NCBI GenBank assembly: GCA_028282485.1 | Contig: JANQHU010000058.1 | Location: 1-8,793 of the forward strand | Origin: Bacillota bacterium | GTDB taxonomy: Bacteria > Bacillota > UBA4882 > UBA8346 | Length of the DNA: 8,793 bases | Direction of reading: 5' to 3' | In this document: piece after piece, positions 5,894-8,793 of the stretch | How positions within the stretch are numbered: the first letter of the stretch is position 1 | Layout: the number at the start of each line of letters is the position of its first letter | Position numbers and translations under genes: made by a program | The notes under the pieces: generated by a model | Database searches by the model: none | What the model was told of the DNA's origin: nothing | Seen by the model: only the letters and a program-made list of their open reading frames with translations

Positions 5894-7675
5894 ATGAAGA
5901 ACTACAAAGCTTCCGTTAGCTTTTTTATATATTTTTTACTAATTTTTGTATTATTCCTACCAACTTCTAGAGCGGTGCAGCAGCACAAAAATATGCCGGA
6001 TTTTACCACGATCGATTTCTCCCAACCAACTTCTGATTTTTCCCGCCATGCACCCTGGGAACAAAAAAACGAAGCCCTCTATTTTAATGGAGCCACCAAA
6101 GCCAAATACTATCTGAATCATTTCCACCGCAAGATTAAAGCTGATTTTTCCGTGGCAGTCACTACCAAATGGGAAGGTGGGGCCCAAAATAATAGTTACG
6201 GAATTATTTTTAGGCTGAGGGATAGTAGTAATTACTATACTTTTGAAATTTCCGCGAACGGTTACTTCCGGCTGAACCAAAAGATCAATAACCACTGGAA
6301 TGATACCATTCACTGGAAATTTACCAACTATATTCTCCTTCAAGGTGAAAATAGGCTAAAAGTTGTCTGTTTAAACGAAAAAATTCAGTGTTTTATTAAT
6401 GATCAACTAGTGATTCAAACCATTGACTCTTTGCCAACCAAACCTAACTTAGTGGCAATCGGTTTTGCGGCTTCTGGTGATGTGGCTTGTAGCTTTGACA
6501 ACTTTGCTTTTCGAGAATTAACTTCTCATGAAGAAAACTATTTAACCACTAAGTCCATCTCCTTTGTGGAAGACTTTTCTGGAAAGACTACTGTTTTTGG
6601 CAGTAATCATCCCTGGCGCTGGCAAGATGGTCACTTAACTTTTGACAGTGATGCGGAAACTGTTTTTTTTACCAATGTCCCCTATGATGAATTTACTCAT
6701 GATATCACCGTTACCGCTCAAACCAAATGGTTAAGCGGGGCGGATGATAATGGTTACGGCTTAATCTATCGTTATCAGGATAATCAAAATTATTATTCTT
6801 TCGAAATTGCCCGCAGCGGTTACTATCGAGTTAGCAAAAAACAAGATAACAAATGGTTTGATTTAATTAAATGGCAGGCCACCTCGTACATTAATTCCGA
6901 TACCAACCTCCTTAAAGTAGTCTGTATCAAAGAAGAAATCCGTTGTTATATCAACAACCATCTCGTTGCCAATATTTCTGACAATTATGCCGCCACAGGC
7001 TATATTTGTAACGGTATTTGTATTAATGGGGATGTCAAATGTAGCTTTGATGATTATCAAGTTCAGGAAATATCATTACAAGATGCTCCCCTGGTCATTA
7101 ATAATCTGCATAAACCAGAAGAGAAAACTACTACTGAAATTACAGCACCAGTATCCCGGTTAATTTCTTTTAATAAGGCGGACAATAATTTTCACAAGGC
7201 TGAATATTACGAAGTAAACAAACAGCGGGAATTAGTCTTTACCGGAGGCAAAGCTGGTTCTTTCTATAAAGATTTATATAAAGAACTTATCCCGGTAAAT
7301 AGTACGGTAGCGGTAAAAACCCGTTGGGATAACGGGGCGGATGATAAAGGCTTTGGTTTGATTTTTCGTTATAAAAATATCGATAATTTCTATCTCTTTA
7401 TTATTAGTGGCAATGGGTATTATAAACTCTGCCGGTCCGTACCCGAACCTGAAGCCTGGAAAACCCTCCAAGAATGGACTAACACCGCCCTGATCCACAC
7501 CGGTTATAACCATCTCAAAGTAGTTTGTCATCAAGAAAATATTAAATGTTATTTAAACGGAACTCTAGTTATTGATCTGAACGAGGCTCTGCCTAAGGAT
7601 CAAAAACTTTATGCCGGAGTAGGAGCCAATAGCCTCATTAAGTGTCGATTTGATGACTTTCAGGTTACTTATTAA
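5894..7675 (+). CDS. Secreted protein with three lectin-like (LamG/DUF1080-type) repeats
   Basis: A 593-residue protein. Residues 1-27 are a signal peptide: K2 and K5, a hydrophobic core (about 8-22), then TSRA with likely cleavage after A27. No lipobox, later membrane segment or sorting motif is seen, so it is probably released or held non-covalently. The rest is three repeats of about 172 residues (39-208, 222-394, 422-593), each with KWxxGAxxNxYGLIFRY, YxFxIxxxGYYxL, a tryptophan-rich stretch, NxLKVVC, IxCYIN and a terminal CxFDDFxV. This is the pattern of the concanavalin-like beta-sandwich of 3-keto-disaccharide hydrolase/LamG-type domains, so carbohydrate binding is a reasonable inference. 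I see no catalytic signature to claim enzyme activity. Each repeat has the same three cysteines (159/166/199, 344/351/383, 545/552/584). GAGGAG lies seven bases before the ATG. It diverges from flaG. Confidence 0.85.
   Translation: MKNYKASVSFFIYFLLIFVLFLPTSRAVQQHKNMPDFTTIDFSQPTSDFSRHAPWEQKNEALYFNGATKAKYYLNHFHRKIKADFSVAVTTKWEGGAQNNSYGIIFRLRDSSNYYTFEISANGYFRLNQKINNHWNDTIHWKFTNYILLQGENRLKVVCLNEKIQCFINDQLVIQTIDSLPTKPNLVAIGFAASGDVACSFDNFAFRELTSHEENYLTTKSISFVEDFSGKTTVFGSNHPWRWQDGHLTFDSDAETVFFTNVPYDEFTHDITVTAQTKWLSGADDNGYGLIYRYQDNQNYYSFEIARSGYYRVSKKQDNKWFDLIKWQATSYINSDTNLLKVVCIKEEIRCYINNHLVANISDNYAATGYICNGICINGDVKCSFDDYQVQEISLQDAPLVINNLHKPEEKTTTEITAPVSRLISFNKADNNFHKAEYYEVNKQRELVFTGGKAGSFYKDLYKELIPVNSTVAVKTRWDNGADDKGFGLIFRYKNIDNFYLFIISGNGYYKLCRSVPEPEAWKTLQEWTNTALIHTGYNHLKVVCHQENIKCYLNGTLVIDLNEALPKDQKLYAGVGANSLIKCRFDDFQVTY
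6008..7672 (+). repeat. Three tandem lectin-like domain repeats in the secreted protein
   Basis: Protein-level repeats encoded at 6008-6517, 6557-7075 and 7157-7672. Conserved blocks in all three are KW/RW-xxGA, YGxIFR or FGLIFR, NYYxFEI or NFYLFII, GYYRL-like, LKVVC-x6-C and CSFDDF-like ends. The third repeat is joined by a longer polar linker (about residues 398-420, rich in E, K and T). The DNA sequences have diverged, so this is an old duplication. Confidence 0.9.
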
Positions 7676-7698
7676 ACAAAGATTCATGAAAAATTTTT

Positions 7699-7727
7699 GT
7701 TAATATATTCAACTGGCTTATATTAAC
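7699..7727. repeat. Perfect inverted repeat between convergent genes
   Basis: GTTAATATA (7699-7707) and TATATTAAC (7719-7727) are exact complements around an 11-base loop, located between the stop codons of the two convergent genes. The stem is AT-rich. There is no T-run after it on the plus strand; on the minus strand it is followed by AAAAATTTTT. It may serve as a weak bidirectional terminator or protect transcript ends, but it is not canonical. Confidence 0.5.
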
Positions 7728-7772
7728 TACCACTATCCCCAATACCAGCAGGTCTAGAGTCTTGTTATTTAT

Positions 7773-8793
7773 TTAATTCCAAAAAATTGATTTCTTGCGT
7801 TTGGCTCGTTTAATCTTTTTCTGAATCTTATTCACATTAACCGACATGGTTAGTTCTTCAAATATTTTTTGGGCTAGGGTATATTTTTCAAGGGCTGCAT
7901 CGTATTTTTTTGCTTTCAGTAAGTTATCACCTTCGGTTTCCAACCTTTTGGCATGCTGGTAACGAACTTCAACTTTATCTTGATTACTACTAGCCGTTTC
8001 CCTGGCCTGTTGCTGGGCTTTTAATTCTTTCAACTTGTTATTTACATTAGCTAACTTGATTTGCAGTTGATTGATGGCTTTCTGATACCGAACGCGGCGA
8101 GCCAATTTTAACGCTCTTTCATAGCGAGCTTTGGCTGTTCGATAACTTTTTTGGCGATAATAACGATTGCCGTTAATAATTAGATCAATAACTTTGATAA
8201 AGGCTTTACTTCGATTAATCTTATTCGTTAAACCTACTTTGAGATAATTATGATCAACTTTTAATTTATTCGCCGCTTCATAAGTGGTCAGGGCTTTTTT
8301 AAAATTTCTTCTTTTATAAAAATAGCGATCGCCCTCCATGATTTTTTTGGTAACGGCAATCCGACGCTGCAACTTTTTTAGAGTTAATTGCTCTCCCACT
8401 TTTTCTGCCACAGCCGCCGCTTTTTGGTATTCTCCTAAGGCCTCGGGATACTTTTCTTGGTTAGTATATTTATTTCCTTGCTTTTGATGGGCCTTTAAAA
8501 GGGCTTTTTCCGCTACAAAACTTTCCACTTGCTCAGCCACCGGAGTTACTTCGGGAGTTGGTTGGGGAGTATTATTAATCGGTACTACTACCGCTTCTGG
8601 CTTTTCTGGGGCTGGGCTTACCAGGGTTTTTGGTCCCCCGGAAGAAGTAGTTGCCGCTTGCTTACTTGGGCTCCATAAATGATACGCCCCCCAAAGTAAG
8701 CAAACCCCACCCAGGATGAGGGCTGCTTTCCTAAATACCTGCCAAGTTTTGGTCTTAAAAATATTTTTTTCGGTAAAGACTTTATTGGCAAAA
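7773..8793 (-). CDS. Membrane-anchored basic TPR protein, N-terminus outside the window
   Basis: The frame is open from the window edge, so at least 339 residues are encoded here and the start lies to the right; a GTG at 8540 is in frame but is not the start. Visible order: a basic segment (KTKTWQVFRK), one hydrophobic membrane segment (AALILGGVCLLWGAYHLW, about 8687-8740), a Ser/Thr/Pro-rich linker (about 8545-8685, with PKTLVSPAPEKPEAV and PQPTPEVTP), then four TPR-like helical hairpins (for example GNKYTNQEKYPEALGEYQKA, GDRYFYKRRNFKKALTTYEA, GNRYYRQKSYRTAKARYERA, GDNLLKAKKYDAALEKYTLA). It ends in a very basic IKRAKRKKSIFWN tail. Positive charge before the membrane segment suggests N-terminus inside and TPRs outside. 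The missing part could carry a cytoplasmic domain such as a kinase or phosphatase, but nothing here shows this. Function unknown. Confidence 0.8.
   Translation of the reverse strand, partial: FANKVFTEKNIFKTKTWQVFRKAALILGGVCLLWGAYHLWSPSKQAATTSSGGPKTLVSPAPEKPEAVVVPINNTPQPTPEVTPVAEQVESFVAEKALLKAHQKQGNKYTNQEKYPEALGEYQKAAAVAEKVGEQLTLKKLQRRIAVTKKIMEGDRYFYKRRNFKKALTTYEAANKLKVDHNYLKVGLTNKINRSKAFIKVIDLIINGNRYYRQKSYRTAKARYERALKLARRVRYQKAINQLQIKLANVNNKLKELKAQQQARETASSNQDKVEVRYQHAKRLETEGDNLLKAKKYDAALEKYTLAQKIFEELTMSVNVNKIQKKIKRAKRKKSIFWN

Noticed and set aside
5957..6343. Minus-strand frame of 128 codons opposite the secreted repeat protein.
   Set aside because: Antisense shadow; the plus-strand frame has a signal peptide, repeats and a good ribosome binding site.

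Overview
The window looks like chromosomal DNA of a motile, Gram-positive-type bacterium, most likely an anaerobic member of the Clostridia. The evidence is AT-leaning DNA, strong AGGAGG-type ribosome binding sites, a flaG-fliD-fliT/fliS cluster with a sigma-28-like promoter, and a CD1247-type zinc-ribbon protein of a kind I associate with Clostridia. No genus can be named from the sequence alone.

Left part (1-960), all genes on the minus strand. Half of a terminator-like hairpin sits at the left edge. Next come a small acidic zinc-ribbon protein (79-522), a strong intrinsic terminator (625-660), and a 65-residue cold-shock protein (679-876) with its own near-consensus sigma-A promoter (937-965).

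Middle (989-5738), minus strand: a late flagellar operon read flaG, fliD, fliT/flgN-like, fliS. It starts from a convincing sigma-28 (sigma-D) promoter at 5712-5738. FlaG, the filament cap FliD and the two export chaperones make a coherent unit for building the filament tip. No flagellin gene is in the window. FliD is the outstanding gene: about 1106 residues, far longer than usual. It contains three tandem repeats of about 70 residues resembling modules of phage and surface structural proteins, plus three scattered copies of a second beta-rich module, one of them inside the C-terminal FliD domain.

Right part (5739-8793): a divergent control region of 232 bases between flaG and the next gene, then a plus-strand gene for a secreted 593-residue protein (5894-7675). 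It consists of a signal peptide and three lectin-like (concanavalin/LamG/DUF1080-type) repeats, each with the same three cysteines. Converging on it from the right edge is the C-terminal part of a membrane-anchored, very basic TPR protein (7773-8793, N-terminus outside the window). A perfect inverted repeat lies in the gap between them. These two genes look like cell-envelope functions and have no evident link to flagellar assembly.

The best candidates for something undescribed are the mosaic FliD cap, the triple-repeat secreted protein with its repeated cysteine pattern, and the membrane TPR protein beside it. There are no rRNA or tRNA genes, CRISPR arrays or insertion sequences that I can see, and no gene-free stretch exceeds 300 bases.
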